Shown here: positions 34,654-46,866 of the stretch, in pieces
Numbering within the stretch: the first letter of the stretch is position 1
Layout of the letters: each line of letters starts with the position of its first letter
NCBI GenBank assembly: GCA_014904845.1
Contig: MU119270.1
Coordinates: 173,950-237,949, forward strand
DNA: 64,000 nt
Origin: Acephala macrosclerotiorum
Lineage: Eukaryota; Ascomycota; Leotiomycetes; Helotiales; Mollisiaceae
Direction of reading: 5' to 3'
Made by a program: the position numbers and the translations under genes
Notes under the pieces: model-generated
What the model was told of the DNA's origin: nothing
Databases searched by the model: none
The model's input: the letters and a program-made list of their open reading frames with translations, nothing else

Positions 34654-35308
34654 CTAGAGAACGTAGAGTCGTATAGCTTCAATATAGTCCCACGCCGTTC
34701 TCGACATGAAGCAAACGAACATTACCAAGTTACAGAAAATGAAAAACCCCCACACTGCTTTCTGGCCGTCCGCAGGGGTGTATCCGCAAATCTTTCTCGC
34801 CCCCTTTCCTTGCTGAATTTGCTCTGGCAACGTGATCTTCTCATCAATCATTTTGTGACGTCCCTCTTCCCCCCCTTGAAAAGCTTCTTCCCGACGGAAG
34901 TCGGCGACTATGGTAATGATTGTCCAGATAGAAACCCAGGACACTAAAGAGCCCGCCCAGATATATATGAGTTTCAACTCTCCTTCCTCCACCTTCCTAT
35001 CGCCATCATAATGCCAGCCGTATCGCCAGCCAACCTATCAATCTTGTCAGAGGGATGTGTTCTCGCAAAGGGATGGGAGACATTACATAGACCATAGGTA
35101 GAGCGATAGGGCTAAGGCCAAGGAATAGCCAGATGGGCGAGTACCAACCTTGACTTGCTTTCACTCGTTCTTGCCGTTGCTCATGGGCAGCCATCCGAGC
35201 TTGATACTCGGAATAATCCTTATCAGACTTCGTCTTTTGTCCATGGATCATGTCCCCAAGAGTCTGGAACAGGTTGAAATCGTTCCACCAGCTACCTAGG
35301 GTACCCAT
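34654..35308 (-). CDS. Small hypothetical multi-pass membrane protein
   Basis: Two exons (35308..35087, 35034..34654; 52-bp intron) give 200 residues. Not a family I can name. ATG at 35308 gives MGTLGSWWNDFNLFQTLGDM, then a charged coil (SEYQARMAAHEQRQERVKAS), a helix (WLFLGLSPIALPMVYV), GWRYGWHYDGDRKV, a second helix (LIYIWAGSLVSWVSIWTIIT), a polar loop and a third helix (VWGFFIFCNLVMFVCFM). In-phase splice sites and three hydrophobic segments support a real gene, although it lies among transposon remains. Confidence 0.68.
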
Positions 35309-36904
35309 GTAGGAGTTGGATGAGGAATGTTCTTTCAGGTGTGCAATCAGGAAACACAATAGCTTGGGTTGGGAACGGGGTGGGCGAATTCGTCGTATAC
35401 CAGTGTGTAGTGAGTTATTAGAGGATGTTAAAGGGAAAGATAAATATTTTATAATTAGTTCTCTCGCTTCCGCGGTTTGGAGTCAACGGGTTAGACCTAT
35501 TCCTACTATGTGAATAGCCCGAAGGTAGTGTACTAAGTGCAGCTTAGCACCAACGTTAGACTTACCACAACGTGGAAAGGGGCGGAACCTAATTTTTCGT
35601 TTCCAAAGAATAGGTAAAGATCCATTGGCACCACCAAAGTGTACCTATTTGAGCCAATTATTAGTGGGCAAGAACTCATTGTTAACAAATATTGGTTCCA
35701 AATCCCGGGTAATAGTAGATCAAAATTTATTAGTGGAGGCTGGACGAGCAGAACCTTACAATAATAACCTTCCACTCGATTCGTTACTGTATCGGTATCA
35801 TTGCCCACTAAGAGTTCTTGTACACATGTTTGCAATAGAATCCAATCGCCAAAACAATTATAGGTCCTAACCTCCAGAGGGTCACGCGGAACCTACGATG
35901 CAGCCTTGAAAGATGTGTGTATATCTCCGCCATCATCTTCCAGCGCTTTGCGTTGAATTGCCAAAGAGGCTGCGCATGTGTTCTTGAATACTGGCCATGA
36001 CTATGCCCGTCCCTCGCGTGTCGAAAGTTGATGTCCTTGACCGATTTCGAAAAGTGATAGAAAGTTATGAGATGGAAACAATGATTTCGATTCCTGTCGC
36101 AGCGCGGTCAAGAGCGTGCACCATGCTACTTTCTCTTGTGCTGTTGGAAGTTTCGAAGGCTCCTCAATAGCTACCCAAGATCAGTGGCCGAACTTGATTT
36201 ATGCCTCTTCGGGCGACGGTCTTACCGTAGAAACATTGACAGGCGGAGAAGCCCAGGTTCTATGTCGTAAGGAGAAAAAGGGTAAATTTGTCCATTACTG
36301 CCTATGCTTGATCAATGCCCGGGTGCTGGATCGCAGAAATAAGCACAAAACTATCATGCCGATGTATGGCAGATGTATTACTAGCCATCCTCCCATCGCA
36401 TTATCGTTCGGGGAGTCAGACCCTTATGATTATGAAATTGGGGATATGCATGGGAAATCCAGGAGCGAAAGTTCGAGGAGAACGTTGTTGGCGGGAAATT
36501 GGAACAGTCTGGGAAGATCAAGCAGAGAGAGGTGACAAGAGAGTTGCAAGATAACCAGCCACCGATAATTGAAGAGAATAGAGGCAATTTCAGGCCATAG
36601 ATGATAATGATTTGTTGAGGCTCTTGCAAAACTGCCATGAATGCTGCGGAAAGCCATGATTGACCTGCAAAGCATTGCGAGTGAATTCTGAAGTCGCGCT
36701 AGCGAGTTGAGACGCGTCGGAAGGAAGGGTGACCTCGACCCCGCCGGCTTCATTGTTCCCTCTTTGGGCCAGCACACGACATCAACCGCACCACATACAA
36801 TCGACCACCACCAAAATGCCTACGTTACTGACAAACAAGACGAAGCCCCATGTGGGCTACATTAACGTATTCGTATTTTTATTTTTGTTTTACAATGCTT
36901 GAAG
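35309..36904. other. Gene-poor repeat-like region
   Basis: Several short ORFs on both strands (for example 36116-36535 plus, without family match, and 35533-35835 minus) but no motif or start context that supports a gene. It probably holds more transposon debris. Confidence 0.4.
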
Positions 36905-37760
36905 CAGATTTCAAGATTATTGGGGCCTGTATCTAATATCCTCTGCTTCCGGAATGAGGACTATAGCGATAGACTGCAAGTGACGACGCCATGTCAAAGA
37001 TGATGACTTAGGTGTGGTAGGGAGGGGAACGAACAATGGGATACAGCTAGATATAGATGGTGCCAAAGGCGTGCTCAAAGAACCTTCCGTACGCCTCGTC
37101 ACAATGTCCCAGGAGTTTTTGGAGCTTATGCCAGCAGTGCCTACGAACTCCGCGGCAGTGGAAGAGGCTGCTGCAAGATGGGATGGCATGCTTGATGATT
37201 GCGGAATACCTCACGTCCTCGTGCTCTTCTCATAGCGAAATTTCCTTTGGACTGTTTGGAAATGAATCAAATTCTGGAAAGGGACATTGGCCTAGGCTTT
37301 TTATGCGCGTCACAGTAAGTGCTTCCCTGCGGATTAGTATCACGGTTTTTTGCATATTTGTCGTACAGCAAATCCCACCCACAATTCTCTAATCGCTAGC
37401 GCGAGGCTCACATCCACCTATACTGTTTTCCTGCCCTGCTCCCTCTCATTGCCGCATCTCGGCCAGGCCAGAATACACCTATGAGCTATGCATAACCAAG
37501 CATGCAGCTTGATGCTAACATAGCACGATATTCCAGCGCATCGCCCCTCAATACCGCCGAAGTACGGGAAATCAACTGACAGCCAGTGTCCTTGCAGCCT
37601 CAAATCCGCCGGCTAGAACAGGAAGCATTCCTTTGCCCACCAGAAAAGAGATACGGACATTTGGAGTCGAGACTTTCTACGTCGAACCCGAAATTAGAGT
37701 TGGTTGTCGAGTGTACTCTTCCTATGCCTAGGCACTGAACGACTGAATGTCAGTAACCTA
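36905..37760 (+). repeat. Dispersed repeat family, copy B (longest copy)
   Basis: Its left part (about 37050-37170) matches 45860-45965 (copy C) through GGAGTTTTTGGAGCTTA and GAACTCCGCGGCAGT-like text. Its right part matches 32163-32830 (copy A). This copy joins both parts and so defines the longest extent of the element. No coding capacity recognised. Confidence 0.62.
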
Positions 37761-39456
37761 ACATAGCAGCAACTCAACAGCAACTCCTAATTGTACCATA
37801 TCTCTCAACTCCGACACTTGACTAGTTGTTCGAAATTGCCACAACAGAGACATCGCAAAGCGATCTTGAACCTCCAGTCGACCGAAGAAAATAACAAAGC
37901 TCTTTGATCCACATGGTCGATTCGATGGTCTAAAGCAGAACTCCGCGAGAGGTTTCGAGCATGGTACAAGGAGACGATGAGCAGAGCATGTTTTGCAACT
38001 GCTTCACCCCTTGCGGAACTTCTACCGTAATCGTGGCCGTGGTGGTTGACGGTTGTTGTACACTTAATCCGTGGGTCTGCGTGGGATAGGAGCTAGCTTA
38101 GATACAGCTTATCCGATGTACTCTTCTTGTGGTGGAGATTCGGGTCTGTATGTGGGACTTTCATTATTAAAGAGTGGGATTTCTACGTTTTGTTACCCTG
38201 GCAGGATGTTTTGCTGAAGGCATAAGCAAATATGGTAGGGAAGATAGCGATCAAGATAGAGAGTAGGACGCTAGAAAGGTCAGTGGGTTGTCGGGAAAGT
38301 GGTGGACGACCATACCTCCAGGTGAAATTCCCTTCTTCCCTCTACGATATCTCATAATGACAGCAACTATAGCAAGCCATGGCGACCTTCCACCAGAAAC
38401 CCAGCACATGACGCTCGTTATTTGTAGGCGGAGCCTGGGGATGGTAATTTCATCCCTTCACTAGGTGGTTGCCGGTTGGATTTTCGCCCGGGTGAAGAGT
38501 ACGAGTTGTTACTGGGGCTGGGTGTGCGAGATGGCTCATTCCTCGTCGGACCAGTGGATGTCGGATCTATCAGATCAACATCATCGAGAATCACTTTTTC
38601 TTCAAAAGCTCCTCCTCAAACACTTATCGGCGATCTCAACCAATCAAGGCAGTCCAGACCTGTGCCCTCTTCTAGGAAACTCCTGCTCGATATGGTTCAT
38701 TCCATAGTGTTCTCCGGACCTTTGAGTGATGGTCTGGGCCCTGGCACAAGGGGACCAAGAGTAAACCACCACACGCATCGCATCGGTCTCAACTGCTTTT
38801 TCTTCATAGCGGAACTTCCATCGTATGTGAGTTATAGCCATTGACACACTAGGAGGAGAAGCCGTCTATCTAGTTAGAGCAAGCACAGCTAGCTCGAGTC
38901 TCGGAGAGCTTTATGGGCTACCGGTGGAGTCCTGAACGGCGTCGGGTAAATTTTGTCCCTTCGGTCCTCTGTGACACACGCTGATGGGATTAGCACGAAG
39001 AGGCTCCAATCCACTTCACTGTAAGCGGAGTTCTAGAATGGCAATCCCGTTCCGTTGAGCTTCCGCCACCAATTTCTCGAACACATCTCAGAGAATCAAT
39101 CCCCCAGGAGCTTCTCTCACATTATCGGCCCTCTTCGGCAATCCACTTATTCACGATTCTTACTGTCGTCGCTAAGCTCAACAACCTAAATCGACCAGCT
39201 CTTGGTCCTTCTAGCCGAGGGAATAGGCAAGCTTCGGTGACCAGCAACCCAAATACCTCAGCTAAATTAAAGCTGGGCTCAAGATAACTAGGCATAGGGA
39301 CAGGAATGAAGAGAGAAGTTGATGCCTGTCTCGAATACCGAGGAAAGTCCTTCATAATCGAGCAGATCCTCCAGAGTTTTACAAAAACTATTTCGGTACG
39401 TAGCAGCCATAGAAATAGAAAAATTATATAAAATAAACTTTGATAAAGAAAGTAAG
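37761..39456. other. Gene-poor region
   Basis: 1.7 kb with no recognisable gene. ORFs at 38465-38844 (plus) and 39122-39517 (minus) lack family motifs. No RNA gene recognised. Confidence 0.4.
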
Positions 39457-42011
39457 TCATGTTATAACTATCGGAAAATTCGTTCCTTGACATACATAAA
39501 GACAACAAGGCAGACAAGCATCCTCACGCAGCACCATCTGCTCACGCTGGTTGCCTGCACTGAGCGCAAGCAAACGTAATCCACGATCCCCATCCACGGC
39601 AACCACTCCAACAGGGATATAGGGACGAGGAGTGGGATCGCTGATAGTGGACGACCTCCATGTTGCCGGTTGAAGAGGTCCAGTGTACGAAGAGAAGGGG
39701 TTTGGAGGGTCGAAAGCTGCGCTTCGGTGATGTTCACAACTGTTCAGGAACAGTGCGGAAGAAAGATTGATCAGGGCATAGAACGGAGAAAGCCTAGTAT
39801 GGATGTAGCTCTCATCTCCACCATTGAGGCCCATAGCGACCTCGAGGATATCATTTATAATCTTGACTCTCCAACCAAGTGCAAGACTCGGAAGAAGATT
39901 GCGTGGGCGCGAAACTGCTTCCGTGCAGATATTTGTTAGTGGATCTGAGCCTGCGTGTTTATGGATTGGCTCGACGACATGCTCGTACTTTGAATCCTTA
40001 TATACCAGGATCCCTGGTACCAGTGTTAGAGCCAAGTAGCCCCTCTGTCGGACCGCGCACGTTTCAAAAAGCTTGGGATAGACAACTTGTCCCTTGAAAG
40101 AGGACATTATCCAAATGGATTTTTGAATGTGTTCTGTGACCTCGCGGCCGTGTCCAACCAAGACAAGGGCCCATTGAAGCAAGGCCGCAATATTGGTTGT
40201 TGCAACAGCTCCCCCGGAGATGATCGAAAATATAGCCTTCTTGAAAGGCTGCGGGTCTTGCTGAACATCTCCTAGCCATATAAGCACAGAATCGGAGTGA
40301 TCGAACAGTGAGAGTGCCAGTATATCCGCGGTGATATGCGCGACATTTTGCAGGAATTCTCGGATCTTGCATTGCGTATATCCTTTTCCCAAGGACACAG
40401 AAGAACACTCCGTACACACACATCGCTTCCTTAGGCCATCGAGATGAGAGGTTATAGACGGGAGGTCCACGACCCGAGTGTTGGCTAGGAGAGGAGGCAA
40501 TCCGATTATTGGGGTTCCCACGAGCCGGGATATTAATTTGGAGATAACCGTGTCATTCCCAAAAGGGGACAGTCGGAGTTCTCTAAATCGTTCCTCTATC
40601 TCTGGAAGATTTTGGTCCGAGGCATCTCCATATATTGAGGGCATCTTGTACTCAGAAAATTTCAAGCATTCAAGAACAGTTCGGACCGCATACGGGACTA
40701 TGTTTTGCAGCGCGCCATGTAAACTGCTCTTAGGAAGAATATTGAATTGCCCGAGGATCCATTCGCCATACTTTTCGACGGTGATTAGCCCCTTCCAAGG
40801 TGCCCCAGCACCAGAGACGAAGTCCTTTGGCCCACGCTTCGAGTAGATAATTGAAACTTTGATCCCAGGGCAATCTGTCACATCGATGCTCGCAACCACA
40901 GTAACCTTGCTGTCTGTTTGCGTATGAATCGGGGTGTCGTCATCTAGATGTACCAGTGGTAGGGATCCGAGACACCACTCCGTGAAAGCAATCACCCATG
41001 GGGCGCAGAAAGTTGCTTTGATGATAATTGAAGAAATGTCTGCGTCTCCAATCATAGATATTTCTCGAAATACGGATACCAATTGATCGACTCCTTCTGG
41101 CATCGGATGGCAATATGAGATCTTCCAAAATGCACGCTGCTCCTCGTTCAAAGTGTGCCATTCATGGAGAATCGTATACCAATGGACGACTTTATCAGCA
41201 AAGCCAAGACATTGACATCTCGGCTCCAGGTTAGCCAATATGGTTTTTAGTTGGTTCAATTTTGGCTTATAGGTTTCGTTCGGCCCTTGAGAGCTACGTA
41301 ACATAGTGTCAAGCGCTTGAGCCCCGTCGGCAGGGCCAAGTGTTGACACCAAGGCGGTAGCTAAACCAAGGAATCGCCTGCCTGCTGGAGTCTGGGATAA
41401 AAATTTGGCGCAATCGGAGGAAGAAAAGCCAAGAAATGCCCCCAGAAAAGTGACCCACGAAGCTGCTGGTGCCGCCATGATCTTAGTCTTGATCATGTCG
41501 CCTGTTTTAGCATCCATGGCGATGGTGTTGCCGAACTCTTCACACACAAGTAGAGCTCTTGATGAGACATCGTTGGTATCCGCTGCGATAACGAACTTTT
41601 GCAGGGTCCCAAGTCGAGCGTGGTTGTTAAGGTCGAGATCCCACTTGCGCGTGATATTCATCGATTCCATCTTATTGGCAAATCAGGATGTCCCTTAGAA
41701 ATTCATGAACCTTTATATTCAAGTTGATGATCACATCGACACGTTGTAGATGCAGAACGAATGCCAGGAGAAAGCTTTGATTGAAGACGTCTTTGGCTTC
41801 CCGTAGTGAGGGATATGGGCTCTCTAGTAGTTGACAGCAATGGATATCCCCGTTACGATTAGGGCGCATAATTGTTTGACTCAATAAGGAATTATTGTCG
41901 TGCACAATTCGAATGGTAGGGGTTCTCTTTGCGTGCCAGATGGATGCTGTGACCATGGTAACGAAGAAATTATCATGCTCTGGTGGCTGACCTGTGGCGT
42001 GACCAAAACAC
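39457..42011 (-). CDS. Large conserved-looking fungal orphan protein
   Basis: A single open frame from ATG 41670 to 39457 encodes 737 residues. The frame upstream (41711-42011) is also coding in character (HDNFFVTMVTASIWHAKR, HCCQLLESPYPSLREAKDVF, FLLAFVLHLQRVDVIINL) and joins in phase through a 40-bp GT-AG intron (41671..41710), so the real start is probably upstream, near 42011 or beyond. Visible segments include FLGAFLGFSSSDCAKFL, CQCLGFADKVVHWYTILHEW and KRCVCTECSSVSLGKGYTQC (a cysteine cluster), and an alanine/leucine-rich part near the end. I cannot assign a domain. It is divergent to the HET-domain gene about 0.5 kb away, which may mean a functional pair. Function unknown. Confidence 0.72.
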
Positions 42012-42571
42012 CCGAAACCAATAAGACGAGCATTAGTTGTGCAGCGTCCCCTTGTCAAGAAAAGAGGGCATGCAATGGCTACAGCGTATCATGACTCACC
42101 GTCTCTATCTATTTCTATCCCCGCTAGGCCGGGCAATTCTCGCGTTCTCTTTTCCTGGGCGTAGTGGCGTTATTGTGAGCATTCTTAGCGCATTTCTCAG
42201 GAGCCAAAGAAAGCGTATCCCAAATTCTGTATACTCGTTTTTTTCTTCTGAAGACTTTAAGGGAGAAGAGAAGGGAGATGTCCCTTGCTACTTTTTGGGG
42301 TTAGGCACTTGCATTTTGATGTATCGGGGTCTTGCCAAGCTGGATCAGATCTGCCCGAAGAAGTAAGTCGTGTTTTGATTGGACATCAACGCTCGTGAAA
42401 TGTAGCAATGTTTACTGACATGCAATTAGGCTTCGGTTAGAAAGAGCGCACATCCCATGCAGCACGGCATCGGTCGCCCGATATTTTAGAACGAGCCTGG
42501 CGAAACTTCAAGCCCATCCATCTTGTTTCTTTTCCATCTTCGAACGAGTCAATACCTTTTGCATTCCGCAA
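42012..42571. promoter_or_regulatory. Divergent intergenic region orphan / HET gene
   Basis: About 0.5 kb separating divergent starts. No motif identified. The 5' exon of the orphan gene may extend into it. Confidence 0.35.
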
Positions 42572-44488
42572 ATGGCTTCTAGCATCCCACAAGGCTTTGT
42601 CTACCCTCCTCTTCCAAATGCCAATGCAATTCGTGTCTTGACACTGCATCCGGGAGACTTTGACCGGGAGTTGGCCTGCACCCTCAACACTTTCTCATTC
42701 ATAGAAAAGCCTCGCTTCGTCGCCCTTTCGTACACTTGGGTTGATCCAGACCCCGTCGCAGCTAGTTTACCTGTCGGCTGCCCAACTCCAATGGCAGCCG
42801 TCGCGACTTGGGTGCATCCCGGCTCGACGGTTGTAGGTGCATCTGGGTTTGTAAAACTAAACGGCGACAGTTATTTCCCTGTCCAGCACAATCTCTGCTT
42901 GGCCTTGCGGCATATTCGCTCTTCGACACACGCATTGCCTTTGTGGGTCGACGCGTTGTGCATAAATCAACAGGATGTTGAGGAACGAAGCTCCCAGGTC
43001 GCTCAGATGGCTTTGATTTTTCAGGCCGCATCCCGCGTTGTTGCGTGGCTTGGAGTGCGATTCGAGGGAGTGCTAGACTACGAGGCCATGGGAGACGGAT
43101 ACGCCATCCACGATCGAACTGCCATGGAGAGAATGCGTGATGCATGGCTGAATGGCGAAGGGAAGATGCTGGCAGCAGCATTAGATTTGAAAGACTGCCA
43201 CGGAGGCGGTCATGTTCATGGTCGGAGCAGCGTGCAGAAAGCCAGGATTCGCTACTCGCCCGATCCGAGTTTGGCTGACTATAAGTTGCTGTTCGCCAAC
43301 CCCTACTGGACGCGCATGTGGATCGTACAGGAGTTGTGTCTCGGACGAAATCCGACGTTCATGTACGGGCCGAAACTTTGGACGCTGGAGCAATTGACGT
43401 CATGGCCAGTGGATGTTTCTACATCCCTTCCGGCAGTGATCGGGGACGAAGACGGGGCACGAAATACAGCAGAAGATGCTCTAATCCGCGCTCTGGTGGA
43501 CACCCGGTCGGATCTCTTTGGAGACAAGGGCCGTCTCGAGGAACTGATTGAAGCCTTCTCGCAGAGGCACTGCACGGACGTTCGCGATCGAATCTACTCA
43601 CTCTTGGGTCTCGCGTGGGATGTTTTCCCGGACTACAGTACGTCGGGCCAGACGATGCAAGTGGGAGAGAGGAAAGCGTCAGGGGTCATCCGCATCGATT
43701 ACCAGGACAAATTCTTCAGTCTTTGGTCCGAAGTTGTGCTGCACATGTACTATTCAGGTGAGTCCCTAGAGGCTAATGATGCAAACCGCACTCGCGTTGT
43801 TCGGTTTGCTGGATTGGTTCAGGCGGCTCTGGATGGGGAGGTGGAAAAAGAAAGGGAAATGGAATGTGAATGTTTGGAGCTCCGCAGAGCCGGTGATGCT
43901 CCTTGCATTGCAGCGGTGGGCTACGTGGCAAGCCGCATCCTGATGCTTGGGCAAAGCTACAGCTCCTTTCTCGCATCAAGGAGGTTGATTCCGGAGTGGC
44001 GTGCGGGTTGGAAAAGCTTCTATAGCCCTGGAGATTTTCGAGAGCTTCGCAAGATTGATGCGGCTTCCTCAGCCACGCAGGCCGACCTTTGCAGCAGTGA
44101 AGTAAACCGCATACGGCCAATCGACAGTCCATCGACCGTGGGACGGCGCGAGATGGAAGAGGAATACCAGGTGGTCCCAGGTGCGGCAAGCCAAGATCAG
44201 ACTCTCGACACGGCTCAAGACCCCAGCCCACTAAGGTTTCTCGGAACCAACTACTATATGGGCCTTACGCCACCAACCACGAAAGTAGGAGATATTGTAG
44301 TTCGTTTCTGGGGCTGCGATGCCGCGCTCATCATGCGCCAGGACGCTTCCGGTTATCGGCTGGTGGGCAGAGCTCATGTAGCCAATACACATAACAATCG
44401 TGACAGCTCCTCGGCCGACTCTATTTCGGTTGAAATGGATTTACCAACACTCCAGAAGATTAGCGCGTCTATCTCAATCTTCTCATAG
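42572..44488 (+). CDS. HET-domain protein (heterokaryon incompatibility)
   Basis: A single exon of 638 residues. The HET domain occupies about residues 45-260: FVALSYTWVDPDP (block 1), LPLWVDALCINQQDVEERSS QV (block 2), ASRVVAWLG and YWTRMWIVQELCLGRNP (block 3). Then comes a helical region with FSQRHCTDVRDRIYSLLGLA, which is standard after HET domains, and a variable C-terminal part. Such proteins take part in fungal non-self recognition and trigger cell death, often together with an NLR or a partner gene. No NACHT or WD repeat is fused here. The C-terminal segment EMEEEYQVVPGAASQDQ suggests a linker before a last small domain (VGDIVVRFWGCDAALIMRQ, YRLVGRAHVA). Intact. Confidence 0.93.
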   Translation: MASSIPQGFVYPPLPNANAIRVLTLHPGDFDRELACTLNTFSFIEKPRFVALSYTWVDPDPVAASLPVGCPTPMAAVATWVHPGSTVVGASGFVKLNGDSYFPVQHNLCLALRHIRSSTHALPLWVDALCINQQDVEERSSQVAQMALIFQAASRVVAWLGVRFEGVLDYEAMGDGYAIHDRTAMERMRDAWLNGEGKMLAAALDLKDCHGGGHVHGRSSVQKARIRYSPDPSLADYKLLFANPYWTRMWIVQELCLGRNPTFMYGPKLWTLEQLTSWPVDVSTSLPAVIGDEDGARNTAEDALIRALVDTRSDLFGDKGRLEELIEAFSQRHCTDVRDRIYSLLGLAWDVFPDYSTSGQTMQVGERKASGVIRIDYQDKFFSLWSEVVLHMYYSGESLEANDANRTRVVRFAGLVQAALDGEVEKEREMECECLELRRAGDAPCIAAVGYVASRILMLGQSYSSFLASRRLIPEWRAGWKSFYSPGDFRELRKIDAASSATQADLCSSEVNRIRPIDSPSTVGRREMEEEYQVVPGAASQDQTLDTAQDPSPLRFLGTNYYMGLTPPTTKVGDIVVRFWGCDAALIMRQDASGYRLVGRAHVANTHNNRDSSSADSISVEMDLPTLQKISASISIFS

Positions 44489-45840
44489 AGGTTGGATGTT
44501 ATCTAAGGCTGTAGGATACATAGGCTCATCCTGTAGTCAATACGATGACAGTCTATCTCGCTCCGCAGTACCGCTACTTACTGGCTTCATCAATGTAAAC
44601 TCCAAGAAATACCAGCCGTATCCTCAGCAGGTTGGCTAAAACTACAATGGAGCCATCTCAACCTTCCAAGATATGAAGCTGCAGACCTATATGCTGGCGG
44701 ATCTCTGCATCCACATCTCATCCCTGCTCTCAGAAGTCGGCAACTTCTTGCAGCGTACATTCAAACTTGGTTCATGTGTGAGAAATTCACTAGGACCACG
44801 CACTTCGGCTATACGCCCGCGCCTGACTTCGAATACCGTTATTGAGATGATCAAGATAAGCATCGATGTATGGATAAATGCCTGTTTCCTGTGCCAAACC
44901 GGTGTTCACCGTGTAGTACCAGACATGGTCCGCCAGCCAGCGTTTTCCCTCAGGCGGTGGACGTTCTTGTGCTGGGTCTTGAACATTCTGACGCTTCCCT
45001 GCAAAGTTTTGATCTTCCCATTCAGGCCCTTATTCTTCTTTCGCAGACCATCGATCCTACTCCGCAGGGTCTTCTTGTCCTTCTGAAGTGTTGCGATCCT
45101 TTTGTTCTGGCTCGCAATCGTATCGTTCAACTTTTGACCTCATCATCGTCGTAGTTTGATACTACAGATAGTTAGAAATATGTCTAAATAACCACTAGAT
45201 TGCCTGGAATGTGACCAATTCTCCTTATAATCCACTTCCTAGGAATTATCCCTGCCTCGTTTTTGCGCGTGATGTCGTCTATGTTCCATCCAGCACTAGT
45301 AGCACTTGCAATTGTATATAGCTGGTATCTGTCCTTGTCTATGCTCTAAGGGAAGGCTTGTTGTTCAAAATTCACAGATGTGGCAAAGGATGTATAAAAC
45401 TAACCCATTTTCCTTATTCTGCCATTTACTTGCAGTCTTATTTTAAGTCCCTTGAACGTCTGAAACTGACTACCACCGGTGAATGACCAGACGGCAATCA
45501 ATTAGAGCTGGTTATGAGGCTTTTGTGTGAACGTCCAACAGCTTTTGAACGTACGCACTCTCTGAGCGAAGAGTAAGCTTCTAATCCCGTTGCTGACACT
45601 TTACAAAGGAGCAAGTCAGAAGAAACCATTCTTCTGATTCATCAGGCACCCTGCTATCGAGCCGGGAGCAAGTCTTGGTGGGCGAATCAGGAGATATGAT
45701 CCTGTAAATGGATCAACAAACGGGCAGCCTGACACCAATAGATGGTCCCACTTAACCCAAAGTTGTACTTCAAGGAAAGCACAACTACTTCAACTGGCGC
45801 AGACACTTCGATCGTTCTGCAAAGGTTCATGATCTCTGGG
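44489..45840. other. Gene-poor region
   Basis: No supported gene. A minus-strand frame at 44906-45130 encodes a strong coiled coil (KRIATLQKDKKTLRSRIDGL) but has no ATG start and a stop just upstream; it may be an exon or a relic. Confidence 0.4.
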
Positions 45841-45970
45841 GCATTCTAGATGTGGACGGTGCTGAACGGCGGGCTCAAAGGGCTCTCCGTATTCCCTATC
45901 ACAATGTCCTAGGAGTTTTTGGAGCTTACGCCGGGATGGTCTACGAATTCCGCGGCAGTTGGAGAGGTTT
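45841..45970 (+). repeat. Dispersed repeat family, copy C (short)
   Basis: Matches the left part of copy B (about 37050-37170): CAATGTCC, AGGAGTTTTTGGAGCTTA and CGCGGCAGT recur in the same order. Confidence 0.6.
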
Positions 45971-46239
45971 ACGTCGAAACGCCGGAAAGTGCACATGAAG
46001 ATGACGACGAAGCTACCTCCCGATATGGGACGTTTGGGATCGACATAGAGGTGATGCACGATGAGGACGTAGTAATGTCCGCGACAACACGGGTGACATC
46101 TTGCAGAGCGTGAGACGCCCTTAGGGAAGAGATCTATGGGAGTTGAGTTTAGCACCATGCTCCCACAAACGTCAACGCACAACACACCTGGCAACAACTA
46201 GCTTCCTCAGGGCCCGATTCCAAGTAGCAACTGCTCCAT

Positions 46240-46440
46240 TCTCAACACTTCCACCGTTGGAAAGGCACGTGGTCAGCTTGCTCGAATCCTTCCCCCTTAG
46301 CGCAATTGCTCGCACGTATCGAAGTGACAGACGCTAGTGCTTTCACGCAGATGGCAATGAAGAGGTATTACGACAAGAAGCACAAGGCGATCTTCTTCGA
46401 AGGCACGAACATTCGTTCCCGTGGCCCTCGTCGTCCAGGA
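46240..46440 (+). pseudogene. Ty3/gypsy pol fragment (integrase C-terminal side)
   Basis: The plus frame reads ARIEVTDASAFTQMAMKRYY then DKKHKAIFFEG. This resembles the segment of gypsy Pol just before the integrase C-terminal barrel (YYDxxHxPxFFxVGD). Only a short piece is left, without flanking Pol domains. Confidence 0.5.
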
Positions 46441-46866
46441 TCTCATGCCTCTCATAGGCATCAACAAAACCAGGAACCACGAATTAGCACTTCATCTCGG
46501 CTCATGATGAGCTCTATTGAGAGATTGTACGAGATTCGCAGATGGTTGGGTGGATGGTAATGTCCGAAGACAGGAGAGCATATCCAAGCAGGATAAATGT
46601 TTTGGAAACAATACGGACCATGTCATGAAAAAGATGACCAGCCATGAACGACCACCACTTGGTGTTTGAAATCTCGATACTGTCTTCAACAAATGAAATT
46701 GATTGCTCGTGTCTATGTCTGTCTCTGTCTCTGTCTATGCCGATGGCGATGTCCCATGCCGTTCCGTGAATTCAAGGCCAGTCCCATGTCTCCAACGCCG
46801 TCCGACTATGCAATGGTATCAAATATGCAGTATTCCCGAACCGTTCCCAATGCCTATATCTCATTG

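Noticed and set aside
35533..35880. Possible tRNA-like B box (TGGTTCCAAATCCCGGGT)
   Set aside because: One base too long for a B box and no A box or foldable tRNA around it.
44906..45130. Coiled-coil minus ORF
   Set aside because: Non-ATG start, stop just upstream, no partner exon found; kept only as a note.
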